A stretch of DNA of 64,000 nucleotides, from contig NZ_CP080521.1 of the NCBI RefSeq assembly GCF_019468565.1, positions 8,990,001 to 9,054,000 on the forward strand. Reading direction: 5' to 3'. This DNA comes from Pseudonocardia sp. DSM 110487 (GTDB lineage Bacteria; Actinomycetota; Actinomycetes; Mycobacteriales; Pseudonocardiaceae). Below are positions 42,097-50,996 of the stretch, piece by piece; position 1 is the first letter of the stretch; the number at the start of each line of letters is the position of its first letter. The translations under genes were made by a program, and so were the position numbers. A model generated the notes under the pieces. The model was not told the DNA's origin. It saw only the letters and a program-made list of their open reading frames with translations, and made no database searches.

Positions 42097-42240
42097 TCAT
42101 CGGGTCACCGGGAGTTCGGCCCGGACCGCGAACCCGCCGTCGGGACTTGGCCCGGCCTGCAGGGTCCCGCCGATGATCGCCACCCGCTCCCGCAGGCCGC
42201 GCAGTCCGCTCCCCGAGCCGGTGGGGGCGAGGGCCGGGTC
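42097..42240 (-). pseudogene. NarL-type histidine kinase, C-terminal stub
   Basis: The minus strand reads [20 protein letters not shown], then [13 protein letters not shown] and stop. This is the G2 box and end of an HPK7-type HATPase. The N-terminal sensor, HisKA and most of the ATPase are missing. It stops 11 bp before the response-regulator start, the normal kinase-regulator order. The upstream boundary is approximate; glycosyltransferase sequence on the other strand starts there. Confidence 0.78.
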
Positions 42241-42979
42241 CGCGGTGGCAGGTGTGTTGGTCACCGGCGCCGCGGTGACGCTGATCATCAGCGCCGGGGT
42301 GGCAGGCACCGCGCTCCTGCCATACGGCCTGTGGGTGCTGCTGCGCGCCGATGAGATGCGCCCGTACCGCTTCCTCGCCGTGACGTTCCTCGTGCTGTAC
42401 GCCGTCTTCGTCGTGGCTCCGGGCCGTCCTTACTACCTGGGCGGGCTGTACGGGATCGTCGCCGCGGCGGGCGCACTCGGCCTGCAGCACCGCCGCGAGG
42501 CGGGTCGGCGTCGGTTCAGCTGGGTGGCGTGGCCCGCCACCGCGTTGAGCGCCGCTGCGGCGGGCGGGCTCCTCCTCTTCTCCGCAACGACGATCACGGC
42601 CACGTCGGACGACATCGGCGAGACGATCGCGCGGCGCGCCGCCACCGCGTACCAGGCACTGCCGCCCGAGACGCGGGAACACACCGCGCTCATGGGCGAG
42701 TCCTACATCATCGCCGCCTACCTCGACGGCTACTCGCTGCATTACGGCCTCCCCCAGGCCTACAGCGGCAGCCGCGGCTACGGCTGGTTCCCGCCCCCGC
42801 CCGAGGATGACATCACGGTGCTGTTCGTCGGCGGCGATCCCGACGAGCTGCGGCCGTACTTCTCGGACGTGCGACTGGTGGCCGACGGCGGACAGGACGC
42901 GAGCGTGTGGCTGTGCACCGGCCGGAAGGAGCCCTGGGCACGGCTGTGGCCGCGGATCCGCACCCTGTCCGTCGCATGA
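42241..42979 (+). pseudogene. GT39-like membrane glycosyltransferase, C-terminal part
   Basis: Recognisable protein from about 42250: [61 protein letters not shown] and GWFPPPPEDDITVLFVGGDPDELRPYFSDV. This matches the C-terminal half of ArnT/PMT-like GT39 proteins in actinobacteria. The catalytic N-terminal half with the DDE-type first loop is missing, and there is no start or promoter. The codons remain intact to 42979. Confidence 0.72.
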
Positions 42980-42985
42980 CGGCCA

Positions 42986-43004
42986 TTAGGGCAGGCTAAC
43001 ATCA
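42986..43004 (+). promoter_or_regulatory. IdeR/DtxR-type iron box
   Basis: TTAGGGCAGGCTAACATCA matches the iron-box consensus TWAGGTWAGSCTWACCTWA at 15 of 19 positions. It ends 4 nt before the GTG at 43009 and contains a TAACAT -10 hexamer 6 nt from the start codon, so Fe-loaded repressor would cover the promoter. Confidence 0.75.
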
Positions 43005-43008
43005 GCCG

Positions 43009-43965
43009 GTGAAGCTCCTCCCCACGATCGCGCTCGGCGCGTTGCTCACCCTCGTCACCGCGTGCGGCTCCGCCCCGGAAACCGCACCGGCGCAGGCGCC
43101 GTTCCGGGTCGTCACGCACGCCATGGGCGAGACGGCGATCCCGGCCCAGCCGAAGCGGGTGGTCGCGCTCGATCAGAGCTTCGTCGACGCGGTGCTGACG
43201 CTGGAGACCCCGCTCGTCGGCTACACCACCTACCGCGCGATCGAGGGCGGGCTCCCGGAGTACCTCGGCCCGCTCGCCGCGACCTACGGCACGGAGGCCA
43301 TCTCGGTCGGCGAGCTCGAGAAGCCGAGCCTCGAGCAGATCGCCGCGCTGAAGCCCGACCTCATTCTGTCGGCCAAGGTGCGACACGAGGCGCAGTACGC
43401 ACAGCTCTCCCAGATCGCGCCCACCGTCTTCAGCGAGACGACGGGACCCACGTGGAAGGAGAACCTCCGCCTCACGGGGCAGGCGCTGGGCAAGGAGCAG
43501 CTCGCGGAGGCCAAGATCAACGAGTACGAGCAGCGGGCCGCCGCGATCGGCCGGGAGATCGCCGCCAAGTCCGGCGGCACGCTACCCACCGTCTCGATCG
43601 TCCGCTTCGCGGGCGAGGACACCGTGCGCCTCTACAGCGAGAAGTCCTACGCCGGGATCGTGCTGCGCGACGTGGGGTTCCCGCGCCCCGCCACCCAGCC
43701 CACCACCGACAAGATCGCGGTGGACGTCTCCCAGGAACGCATCCTCGACCTCGACGCCGACCAGATCTTCGTCGCGACGTGGGCCGACCCCACGGCCACC
43801 GGGCCGAAGGCCCAGTTCACCAGCAACCCGCTGTGGAGCAGGCTCACCGGCGCCCAGCACGTGGTCGACGACCTGACGTGGATGAGCGCCGTGGGGCTCC
43901 AGGGCGCGCACACGGTGCTCGACGACGTCGCCAAGGCCTTCTCGGTCGACCCGGTCAGGCCATGA
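43009..43965 (+). CDS. Iron-siderophore ABC transporter substrate-binding lipoprotein
   Basis: 318 residues. The lipoprotein signal has lipobox LVTAC (Cys near residue 19), followed by a FecB/FepB-type periplasmic binding fold: [44 protein letters not shown] and WSRLTGAQ. It binds a ferric siderophore at the cell surface. No permease or ATPase genes are adjacent, so it must use a transporter encoded elsewhere. Iron control is indicated by the box at 42986. The last 11 bp overlap convergent add. Confidence 0.9.
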   Translation: MKLLPTIALGALLTLVTACGSAPETAPAQAPFRVVTHAMGETAIPAQPKRVVALDQSFVDAVLTLETPLVGYTTYRAIEGGLPEYLGPLAATYGTEAISVGELEKPSLEQIAALKPDLILSAKVRHEAQYAQLSQIAPTVFSETTGPTWKENLRLTGQALGKEQLAEAKINEYEQRAAAIGREIAAKSGGTLPTVSIVRFAGEDTVRLYSEKSYAGIVLRDVGFPRPATQPTTDKIAVDVSQERILDLDADQIFVATWADPTATGPKAQFTSNPLWSRLTGAQHVVDDLTWMSAVGLQGAHTVLDDVAKAFSVDPVRP

Positions 43966-45043
43966 GCGCGGCGTAGCCGGGCTTGATCACCTCGTTGATC
44001 AGTGCGAGCCGCTCGTCGAAACCGATGAAGGCCGACTTCATGGCGTTCACGGTGAACCACTGCAGATCGGCCCACCCGTAACCGAAGGTGTCGGCGAGCG
44101 CGGTCATCTCACTCGTCATCGACACGTCGGACATCAGCCGGTTGTCGGTGTTGACGGTGACCCGGAACCGCAACTGGGTCAGCAGCCCGATCGGGTGGTC
44201 CCCCAGTGATTTCGCCGCACCGGTGTGCACGTTCGACGTGGGGCACATTTCGAGTGGGATCCTCTTGTCACGCACATAGGCGGCGAGAAGACCCAATCGA
44301 GGGGTTCCGTCGGCACCCAGGGTGATGTCGTCGACGATCCGGACGCCGTGTCCGAGGCGGTCGGCACCGCACCACTGCAGCGCCTCCCAGATCGAGGGCA
44401 ACCCGAATGCCTCACCCGCGTGGATCGTGAAGTGCGCGTTCTGCTGACGCATGTACTCGAACGCGTCCAGGTGGCGTGTGGGCGGGAACCCGGCCTCGGC
44501 ACCCGCGATGTCGAACCCGACGACACCCAGGTCGCGGTAGCGCACCGCCAGCTCCGCGATCTCACGCGAGCGCGCCGCGTGCCGCATGGCCGTGAGCAGA
44601 CAGCCCACCCGGATGCGCCTGCCGTGCTCCGCGGCGCGCGCCGCGCCCACCTTGAACCCCTCGAGCACCGCCTCCACCACGGCGTCCAGCTCCAGGCCCG
44701 CCTCGACGTGCAGCTCGGGGGCGAACCGGACCTCCGCGTACACGACGCCGTCGGCCGCGAGGTCCTCCGCGCACTCGGCCGCCACCCGGACCAGCGCGTC
44801 CGCCGTCTGCATCACGCCGACCGTGTGCCCGAACGTCTCCAGGTAGCGCACCAGCGACCCGGAGTGGGCCGCGGCGAGGAACCACCCGCCCAGCTCGTCC
44901 GAATCCATGGACGGCAGGTCGCGGTAGCCGGCCGCATCGGCGAGCTCGATGACCGTGGCGGGCCGCAGCCCGCCGTCGAGATGGTCGTGCAGGAGCACCT
45001 TCGGGGCGTCGCGGATGGTGTCGACGGTCAAGGGCGCAGGCAT
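43955..45043 (-). CDS. add: Adenosine deaminase
   Basis: 362 residues. It converts (deoxy)adenosine to (deoxy)inosine, the substrate of the PNP at 6663. Zn and substrate motifs in order: [38 protein letters not shown] and [11 protein letters not shown]. The ATG lies 6 nt after TAGCGT with no ribosome site. Two TCCGATCGGGG repeats lie upstream. Confidence 0.95.
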   Translation of the reverse strand: MPAPLTVDTIRDAPKVLLHDHLDGGLRPATVIELADAAGYRDLPSMDSDELGGWFLAAAHSGSLVRYLETFGHTVGVMQTADALVRVAAECAEDLAADGVVYAEVRFAPELHVEAGLELDAVVEAVLEGFKVGAARAAEHGRRIRVGCLLTAMRHAARSREIAELAVRYRDLGVVGFDIAGAEAGFPPTRHLDAFEYMRQQNAHFTIHAGEAFGLPSIWEALQWCGADRLGHGVRIVDDITLGADGTPRLGLLAAYVRDKRIPLEMCPTSNVHTGAAKSLGDHPIGLLTQLRFRVTVNTDNRLMSDVSMTSEMTALADTFGYGWADLQWFTVNAMKSAFIGFDERLALINEVIKPGYAALMA

Positions 45044-45049
45044 CCGGCC

Positions 45050-45055
45050 ACGCTA
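45050..45055 (-). promoter_or_regulatory. -10 hexamer of add
   Basis: TAGCGT on the minus strand ends 6 nt before the add ATG. Leaderless arrangement. Confidence 0.45.
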
Positions 45056-45097
45056 GAACACGCCCCTACCTTGGGGTATCTGGGCGCGCTTCACTGC

Positions 45098-45127
45098 TCC
45101 GATCGGGGCATACACCTCCGATCGGGG
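45098..45127. promoter_or_regulatory. Tandem TCCGATCGGGG operator candidate
   Basis: TCCGATCGGGG occurs at 45098-45108 and 45117-45127 in the add/coiled-coil divergent promoter. The 19-bp phase (about two helical turns) and the CCGATCGG palindrome in each suggest cooperative binding of a dimeric regulator. Confidence 0.55.
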
Positions 45128-45211
45128 AGCCGCGGACGGGTGATCCACCCGGGTCGCTACCCTCATTGCCGCACCACCCGATGTCCGGCTCAGAGGAAGC
45201 TCCCCGCCGCC

Positions 45212-46261
45212 ATGAGCAATGACTCCACCCTCTCGTTCGACCGCATGCGCGGGATGCTGATGCGCGCAGCGGAGATCCGCGACAGCGAGCAGCAGCAGAT
45301 CTTCGACTCGCTCGACGAGATCCACGCGCGGCTCGCGGCCCTTGACGCCCTCGGCACGGTGCGCAAGCGCCTCACCGAGCTCCCCGATCGCACCGAGGTC
45401 AGCGTCCTCGCCGAGCGCCTCGACGAGACGGTCGCCAAGCTCGACGCTCAGGACGCCTCGATCGCGTCCGTCCTGCGGGCGGTCGAGGCGATGCCGGACA
45501 AGCTGGCGAAGCCGATCGCGCAGCTCGACGGCCGCCTCGACGGGATGGCAGGCCGCCTCGAGGGCGTCTCCGGACGCATGGACGGGCTGGACGACCGCCT
45601 CGGTGGCCTGCACAAGCGCCTCGACGACCTCGACAACCGCCTCGACCGGCACGAGATGCGCCTCGACGCCATGCCGTCCTCGGTTGGCGCGCCGATCAAG
45701 GAGCGCGTCGACGGGATCGAACGCCTCGTCCGCGAGCAGCTCGACAACGCCATCCGCTCCGTGGACGAGTCCGGCGAGGGCCTGCGCAACCTGCTCGGCG
45801 ACACCAGCGTCGGCCTGCACCGCAGGCTGGAGGACCTGGCCGCCCGCCCCGCCGTCGACCCGACGGAGCCGCTCAACGGCCTCGAGAAGCGTCTCGAGAA
45901 CCTGGCCGCCCGCCTCGACGCGATCGAGGACGGCATGTCCGGGCGCCTCGGCAACCTCGGCGGCACCATCGACGAGAAGCTCGGCAAGCTCGACGCCGCG
46001 ATCGTGGAGCGGCCGGACACCAGCTCGCTTCGCTCGCTCGTGGAGCGCGCCAACGCCGAGTCGGAGCGGCGCAACGCGGGCCAGCTGGACGAGGCCATGG
46101 CCACGTTCGCCGAGCTCATCCTCGGCCGCGGCCCGTCGGTGCACCAGATGCCGCCGCCCCCGCCCCGCCAGACCCCGCGGCGCAACCGCAGCAAGGTCAC
46201 GGTGAAGAGCCCGAACGGCGCCTCCGCCCACGACACGGTGACCGACGACCCCGACGACTGA
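45212..46261 (+). CDS. Long coiled-coil protein (apolipoprotein-like), unknown function
   Basis: About 349 residues, nearly all predicted coiled coil. Repeated RLD-G/D-x-x-x-RL heptads such as LDGRLDGMAGRLEGVSGRMD and LDDRLGGLHKRLDDLDNRLD run from ~95 to 175, with further heptads to ~300. The C-terminal tail is polar with PPPPPRQTPRRNR. Annotated in related genomes as PA-containing protein without function. GAGGAAG ribosome site. Divergent from add, and a strong plus-strand hairpin follows. Confidence 0.8.
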   Translation: MSNDSTLSFDRMRGMLMRAAEIRDSEQQQIFDSLDEIHARLAALDALGTVRKRLTELPDRTEVSVLAERLDETVAKLDAQDASIASVLRAVEAMPDKLAKPIAQLDGRLDGMAGRLEGVSGRMDGLDDRLGGLHKRLDDLDNRLDRHEMRLDAMPSSVGAPIKERVDGIERLVREQLDNAIRSVDESGEGLRNLLGDTSVGLHRRLEDLAARPAVDPTEPLNGLEKRLENLAARLDAIEDGMSGRLGNLGGTIDEKLGKLDAAIVERPDTSSLRSLVERANAESERRNAGQLDEAMATFAELILGRGPSVHQMPPPPPRQTPRRNRSKVTVKSPNGASAHDTVTDDPDD

Positions 46262-46277
46262 GGTCCGCCCCTTGTAG

Positions 46278-46332
46278 CGCCGGCAAGGTGGCCGTACTGC
46301 CGCGTGAAGCCGGTATGGCCACCTTGCTGGCG
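46278..46332 (+). terminator. Plus-strand terminator hairpin
   Basis: A 20-bp stem (46278-46297 with 46313-46332) and 15-nt loop follow 16 bp after the coiled-coil gene. Two imperfect positions are G-U pairs in plus-strand RNA but would be C-A mismatches in minus-strand RNA, indicating selection on the plus-strand transcript. Confidence 0.75.
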
Positions 46333-46380
46333 TTCCAACCCGGTGGCGCAGGCACCTCGGTCCGGGGCAGGGTGCACGGC

Positions 46381-46950
46381 ATGATCCGGACCGTCGACGA
46401 GCTCGTCACGTACACCGCCGCCGGGAAGCCGGTCGAGTACCTGTTCTTCTGGGGGCACCGGCCGCACCCCTCCGGGCGGCCCGGGCCGAGCTGCCTGTCG
46501 CAGTGGTGGCCCGCCCCGTTCACCGTCGACGGTGTTCTCTACCGGACCGCGGAGCACTGGATGATGGCCGAGAAGGCGCGGCTGTTCGGCGACGAGCGCA
46601 GCGCCGCCGCCGTTCTCGCTGCGGCGTCGCCGAAGGAGGCGAAGGCGCTCGGCCGGTCCGTGCGGGGCTTCGACGGCGACCGCTGGGATGCGGCCGCGTT
46701 CGACATCGTCGTGCGGGGCAGCACGGCGAAGTTCGGGCAGGACCCTCAGCTGCGGGACTACCTGGTCGGTACCGGCGACGCCGTGCTCGTCGAAGCGAGC
46801 CCCCTTGACGCGGTCTGGGGCATCGGCCTCGCAGCCGACGACCCTCGCGCCCGCAGGCCCGCCGAGTGGCCAGGACGGAACCTGCTCGGCTTCGCCCTGA
46901 TGCAGGCCCGGCACGTCCTGGCCCCGACGGAACCGGCCGCAGCGGACTGA
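46381..46950 (+). CDS. NADAR-family (YbiA-like) protein
   Basis: 189 residues. NADAR signatures: YLFFWGHRP, CLSQWWPAPFTVDGVLYRTAEHWMM, EKARLFGD and DAVWGIGLAADDPRA with the catalytic-region Trp/Asp. Characterised relatives act as N-glycosidases on riboflavin intermediates or reverse ADP-ribosylation of guanine. No DarT-like partner is adjacent. ATG 46381 chosen; upstream sequence to 46288 is the terminator region. Confidence 0.88.
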   Translation: MIRTVDELVTYTAAGKPVEYLFFWGHRPHPSGRPGPSCLSQWWPAPFTVDGVLYRTAEHWMMAEKARLFGDERSAAAVLAAASPKEAKALGRSVRGFDGDRWDAAAFDIVVRGSTAKFGQDPQLRDYLVGTGDAVLVEASPLDAVWGIGLAADDPRARRPAEWPGRNLLGFALMQARHVLAPTEPAAAD

Positions 46951-46966
46951 CGCCGCGGACCCGGTG

Positions 46967-48244
46967 TCAGGCGGACCTCAGGGTCTCCAGGAGCAGAGCG
47001 GGGCGGGGCGCCGGCTCGTCCGAGACCAGCACACCCCCGTCCAGCGCCGCACGAGCGCCTGCGACCGCGCCGGGGGTGTCGGTGTGCAGCTCCAGCACCG
47101 GCTGTCCGGCCTCGACCGCGTCCCCGACTCCGGCCAGCAGGCGGACGCCCGCTGCGGCCTGCACCGCGTCCTCCTTGCGGGCCCGGCCGGCCCCGAGCCG
47201 CCATGCCGCCACTCCGACGGCGTAGGCGTCGAGGCGGGTGAGCACCCCGGACCTGTCGGCCACGAGTTCCTCGACGTGGGAGGCGACGGGCAGCGGGGCG
47301 CCCGGGTCGCCGCCCTGCGCGGCGATCATCCGCTCCCACACCTCGTGGGCTTTTCCGGACGCGAGCACCTGCGCCGGGTCGACGTCGGTGATGGCGGCGA
47401 GCGTGAGCATCTCCCGGGCCAGCGCCACGGTCAGCTCCACGACGTCGGCCGGGCCGCCCCCGCGCAGCACCTCGACGGACTCGGCCACCTCCAGCGCGTT
47501 GCCCACCGCCCGCCCGAGGGGCACCGACATGTCGGTGAGCAGGGCGGTGGTCGCGAGGCCGTGCGCCGATCCGATCGCGACCATCGTCTCGGCGAGCTCC
47601 CGCGCACGCTCCGGCGTCTTCATGAACGCCCCGGAACCGACCTTGACGTCGAGCACGAGCCCGTCGGTGCCCTCTGCGATCTTCTTGCTCATGATCGAGC
47701 TGGCGATCAGCGGGATCGACTCGACCGTGCCCGTGACGTCGCGCAGCGCGTAGAGCTTGCGGTCGGCGGGCGCGAGCGTCGGCGTGGTCGCGCAGATCAC
47801 CGCGCCCACGTCGGCGAGCTGCGCCGCGATCTCCTCCTCCGTCAGCGACGCCCGCCAGCCGGGGATCGCCTCCAGCTTGTCGAGCGTGCCACCGGTGTGC
47901 CCGAGCCCGCGCCCGGACAGCTGCGGCACCGCCGCCCCGCACGCGGCCACGAGCGGGGCGAGCGGCAACGTGATCTTGTCGCCGACCCCTCCTGTGGAGT
48001 GCTTGTCCACCAGCGGCCGCCCGACGTCCCGGAACGCCAGCACCTCGCCGGAGTCGATCATCGCCTGGGTCCAGCGGGCGATCTCGCCGCCGTCCATCCC
48101 GTTGAGCAGGATCGCCATCGCGAGCGCCGCCATCTGCTCGTCGGCGACGGCCCCGCGCGTGTAGGCGTCGACGATCCAGTCGATCTGCTCGTCGGTCAGC
48201 CGGGCACGGTCGCGCTTGGCGACGATCACATCGATCGCGTTCAC
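46967..48244 (-). CDS. deoA: Thymidine phosphorylase
   Basis: 425 residues. Pyrimidine nucleoside phosphorylase giving base plus deoxyribose-1-phosphate. Phosphate loop KHSTGGVGDKITLPL, glycine-rich GRGLGHTGGTLDKLEAIPG, SIMSKKIAEGTDGLVLDVKVG, and the C-terminal domain ending in lipoyl-like repeats. Last gene of the bmp-ABC-cdd-deoA operon, 19 nt after cdd. Confidence 0.95.
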   Translation of the reverse strand: MNAIDVIVAKRDRARLTDEQIDWIVDAYTRGAVADEQMAALAMAILLNGMDGGEIARWTQAMIDSGEVLAFRDVGRPLVDKHSTGGVGDKITLPLAPLVAACGAAVPQLSGRGLGHTGGTLDKLEAIPGWRASLTEEEIAAQLADVGAVICATTPTLAPADRKLYALRDVTGTVESIPLIASSIMSKKIAEGTDGLVLDVKVGSGAFMKTPERARELAETMVAIGSAHGLATTALLTDMSVPLGRAVGNALEVAESVEVLRGGGPADVVELTVALAREMLTLAAITDVDPAQVLASGKAHEVWERMIAAQGGDPGAPLPVASHVEELVADRSGVLTRLDAYAVGVAAWRLGAGRARKEDAVQAAAGVRLLAGVGDAVEAGQPVLELHTDTPGAVAGARAALDGGVLVSDEPAPRPALLLETLRSA

Positions 48245-48263
48245 GGCCCGACCCTATTCCGAT

Positions 48264-48662
48264 TCAGGCGGGTAGGTCCTCGGGGCCGAACGCGTCCGGG
48301 AGGACCTCGCTCAGCGGGAGGATGCCTCGCGGCGTGTCCAGCAGGCAGTCGGGACCGCCGAACTCGTAGAGCACCTGGCGGCAGCGGCCGCACGGCATGA
48401 GCAGGTCTCCGGTTCCGGATCGGCAGGCCACCGCCGTGAAGCGGCCGCCACCGGTGAGGCGCAGCTGCCCCGCCATCGTGCATTCGGCGCACAGCCCGAG
48501 GCCGTACGAGGCGTTCTCCACGTTGCACCCGGTGACGACGCGCCCGTCGTCGCAGAGCGCGGCGGCACCGACGTGCAGGCGGGAGTACGGCGCGTAGGCC
48601 GACGCCGCGGCCGCGACGGCGGCGTCGCGCAGGGCCGGCCAGTCCAGGTCAGTCACCTTCAC
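48264..48662 (-). CDS. cdd: Cytidine deaminase
   Basis: 132 residues, the small tetrameric form. Zn ligands are in ECTM preceded by CA (CAECTMAG, with catalytic Glu replaced in position as CAE) and MPCGRCRQ. VTGCNVENASYG binds the ribose. It converts cytidine to uridine, feeding DeoA and Upp. GTG start; overlaps the permease gene by 14 bp. Confidence 0.93.
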   Translation of the reverse strand: MKVTDLDWPALRDAAVAAAASAYAPYSRLHVGAAALCDDGRVVTGCNVENASYGLGLCAECTMAGQLRLTGGGRFTAVACRSGTGDLLMPCGRCRQVLYEFGGPDCLLDTPRGILPLSEVLPDAFGPEDLPA

Positions 48663-49911
48663 CCCGCCGGTACTCGAGTCCGATCGCGGCAGGTGGCCGC
48701 AGCCGTTGCGAGGCCACCGCGAGCACGAGCAGCGTCACCAGCTGCGGCGCGTAGGAGGCGAACTCGCTCGGCACCTCGGGGATCGCCCAGTACACGACGT
48801 AGACGACGACGCCTGCGGCCAGCGCGACGACGGCGGAGCGCCAGTGCCGCCGCACCGCCCAGAACACCGCGACGATCACCGCGAGGATCGTGGTGGCGTA
48901 GAGCAGCGCGTGCACGGCCTCACCGCCTGCGCGCAGCTGCACGCCGTCGACGTACCCGAACAGCGCCGAACCGGCGAGCAGGCCACCCGGCCGCCAGTTG
49001 CCGAAGATCATCGCGGCCAGGCCGATGTACCCTCGTCCGCCGGTCTGACCCTCCAGGTATCCGAGCTGACCCGGGTTGAGCGTGAGCGCGGCACCACCGA
49101 GCCCGGCGAACGCGCCCGAGATGATCACCGCGAGGTACTTGTAGGTGAACACCTGCACGCCGAGCGACTCGGCGGCCACCGGGTTCTCCCCGCACGAGCG
49201 CAGTCGCAGCCCGAACCGCGTGCGCCACAGCACGTAGTAGCTCACGGGCACGAGCAGGAACCCGAGCACGACGAGCGGGGTCAGCCCGGACACGAGCCCG
49301 CCCAGCAGCCCCGCAGCGTCGGAGAGCAACACCCGTTGCTCGCGCTCGAGGGCGGAGAGCCAGTCGGCGAGCGGCTGGATCGAGAACGTCTCGAACCCCT
49401 CGATGCGCGGCGACTGCCGCGGGTTCCGGGAGAGCGGCACGAAGATCAGCTGGGCGAGGTACTGCGTGATGCCCATCCCGAGCAGCGTGATCGCGACGCC
49501 GGACACGATGTGGTTGACGCCGAACGACACCGTGGCCACTGCGTGCAGCAGACCGCCCAGCGCGCCGAACACGAGCCCACCGATCACCGCGGCCCACGGC
49601 CCCCCGTAGAACCCGGCCCAAGCCGCACCCCACGTGCCGAGGATCATCATGCCCTCGAGCCCGATGTTGATGATCCCCGAGCGCTCGGCCCACAGCCCTC
49701 CGAGCGCGGCGAAGAGGATCGGCAGCAGCAGCCGGACGGCGGCCTGGGTCGTGCCGCTGGAGGTCAGCTGGTACTGGCCGGTGAGCGTCGTCGTGATCGC
49801 CAGGATGCCCACACCGATCGCGACGACGATCGCCGCGCGCGCCCAACCGGGCAGCCGCCGCCCGTTCCGGACCTGCGGGGCGGGCGCCGGTGTCGTCTCG
49901 ACCGCTGTCAT
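48649..49911 (-). CDS. Nucleoside ABC transporter permease 2
   Basis: 420 residues, BPD_transp_2 family with ~9-10 helices; AERSGIINIGLEGMMILGTWGA is the signature of nucleoside-type permeases, and LRLRSCGENPVAAESLGV is the cytoplasmic coupling loop. Partner of the permease at 49908, whose stop overlaps this ATG (ATGA). Confidence 0.92.
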   Translation of the reverse strand: MTAVETTPAPAPQVRNGRRLPGWARAAIVVAIGVGILAITTTLTGQYQLTSSGTTQAAVRLLLPILFAALGGLWAERSGIINIGLEGMMILGTWGAAWAGFYGGPWAAVIGGLVFGALGGLLHAVATVSFGVNHIVSGVAITLLGMGITQYLAQLIFVPLSRNPRQSPRIEGFETFSIQPLADWLSALEREQRVLLSDAAGLLGGLVSGLTPLVVLGFLLVPVSYYVLWRTRFGLRLRSCGENPVAAESLGVQVFTYKYLAVIISGAFAGLGGAALTLNPGQLGYLEGQTGGRGYIGLAAMIFGNWRPGGLLAGSALFGYVDGVQLRAGGEAVHALLYATTILAVIVAVFWAVRRHWRSAVVALAAGVVVYVVYWAIPEVPSEFASYAPQLVTLLVLAVASQRLRPPAAIGLEYRRGEGD

Positions 49912-50996
49912 GACGCCACCTCCGCCGGTACGCCCGCCGAGGCCCGCAGCTGGGCGGCGACCCGCCGCTGCTCGGCCGCGAGCTCGTAGCGGCGCACGAT
50001 CTCGTAGGCGACGATCACGGAGAGCACCACCGATCCCTGCATGATCAGCACGATCTCGCGCGGCACCCCGACGTTGTCCAGTGCCAGCGCCGACTTGTCC
50101 AGGAACGCCCAGAGCAGTGCGCCGAGGGCGATGCCCAGCGGGTGGTTGCGCCCGAGGAGCGCCACGGCGATCCCGGTGAACCCGTAGCCCGCGGGCGAGG
50201 TGAGCGTGTAGGCGTGGTCGCGGCCGAGCAGCTCGGGCAGGCCGACGAGTCCGGCCATCGCGCCCGAGAGCAACAGCGCCACTATCACCATCCGGCGAGC
50301 GTCCACCCCGCCCGCGGCGGCCGCTGTGGGCGATTCGCCCGACGCCTTCAGCTCGAACCCGAAGCGCGTGCGGTTCAGCATGAACCCGTAGGCCAGGCCG
50401 AGCGCAGCCGCGACGAACACGAACCCGAAGATCGTCCCGCTCGCCCCGAACGAGATGCCGGCGAAGTGCCCTGTCGGGTCGATCGGGTCCGTCGAGATGT
50501 TGTTGCCCCGCAGCACACCGAACCCGTCGGTGCTGATCAGGTACGCGATGAGGCCGGTCGCGATGAAGTTCATCATGATCGACGCGATGACCTCGTGCAC
50601 GCCGCGGTATGCCTTCAGCAGCGCCGGTACGGACGCCCAGAGCGCCCCCACCGCCGCGCCGACCAGGATGATCACGAACGTGTGCACCACCGGCGGCAGC
50701 GAGAGCGCCCCGCCGACGATCGCGGCCACGCAGGCCGCGAGCCGGAACTGGCCCTCGATGCCGATGTTGAACAGCTTCATCTGGAAGCCGATGGCCACGG
50801 CGAGCCCTGCGATGTAGTAGATCGCCCCGCTGTTGATGATGTCGACGGCGGTGGTGCCCTCGCCGACCTGGGTGACCATCACCCGCAGGGCCGTGAACGG
50901 CGAGTCGCCGTTGATGAGCAGCGCCACCGCGCACAGCAGCGCGGCGAAGACGATCGCCAGCACTGGTGGCAGCAGCACCGTCCGGATGCGGGTCAC
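49908..50996 (-). CDS. Nucleoside ABC transporter permease 1
   Basis: 362 residues, BPD_transp_2 family. FQMKLFNIGIEGQFRLAACVAA and the coupling loop FELKASGESPTAAAAGGV are diagnostic. GTG start overlaps the ATPase stop (GTGA). Forms the membrane pore with the 48649-49911 product. Confidence 0.92.
   Translation of the reverse strand: MTRIRTVLLPPVLAIVFAALLCAVALLINGDSPFTALRVMVTQVGEGTTAVDIINSGAIYYIAGLAVAIGFQMKLFNIGIEGQFRLAACVAAIVGGALSLPPVVHTFVIILVGAAVGALWASVPALLKAYRGVHEVIASIMMNFIATGLIAYLISTDGFGVLRGNNISTDPIDPTGHFAGISFGASGTIFGFVFVAAALGLAYGFMLNRTRFGFELKASGESPTAAAAGGVDARRMVIVALLLSGAMAGLVGLPELLGRDHAYTLTSPAGYGFTGIAVALLGRNHPLGIALGALLWAFLDKSALALDNVGVPREIVLIMQGSVVLSVIVAYEIVRRYELAAEQRRVAAQLRASAGVPAEVAS

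Noticed and set aside
42241..42979. GT39-like frame as a complete membrane protein gene
   Set aside because: It lacks the N-terminal catalytic half and a start codon with signals, and it begins inside the histidine kinase stub.
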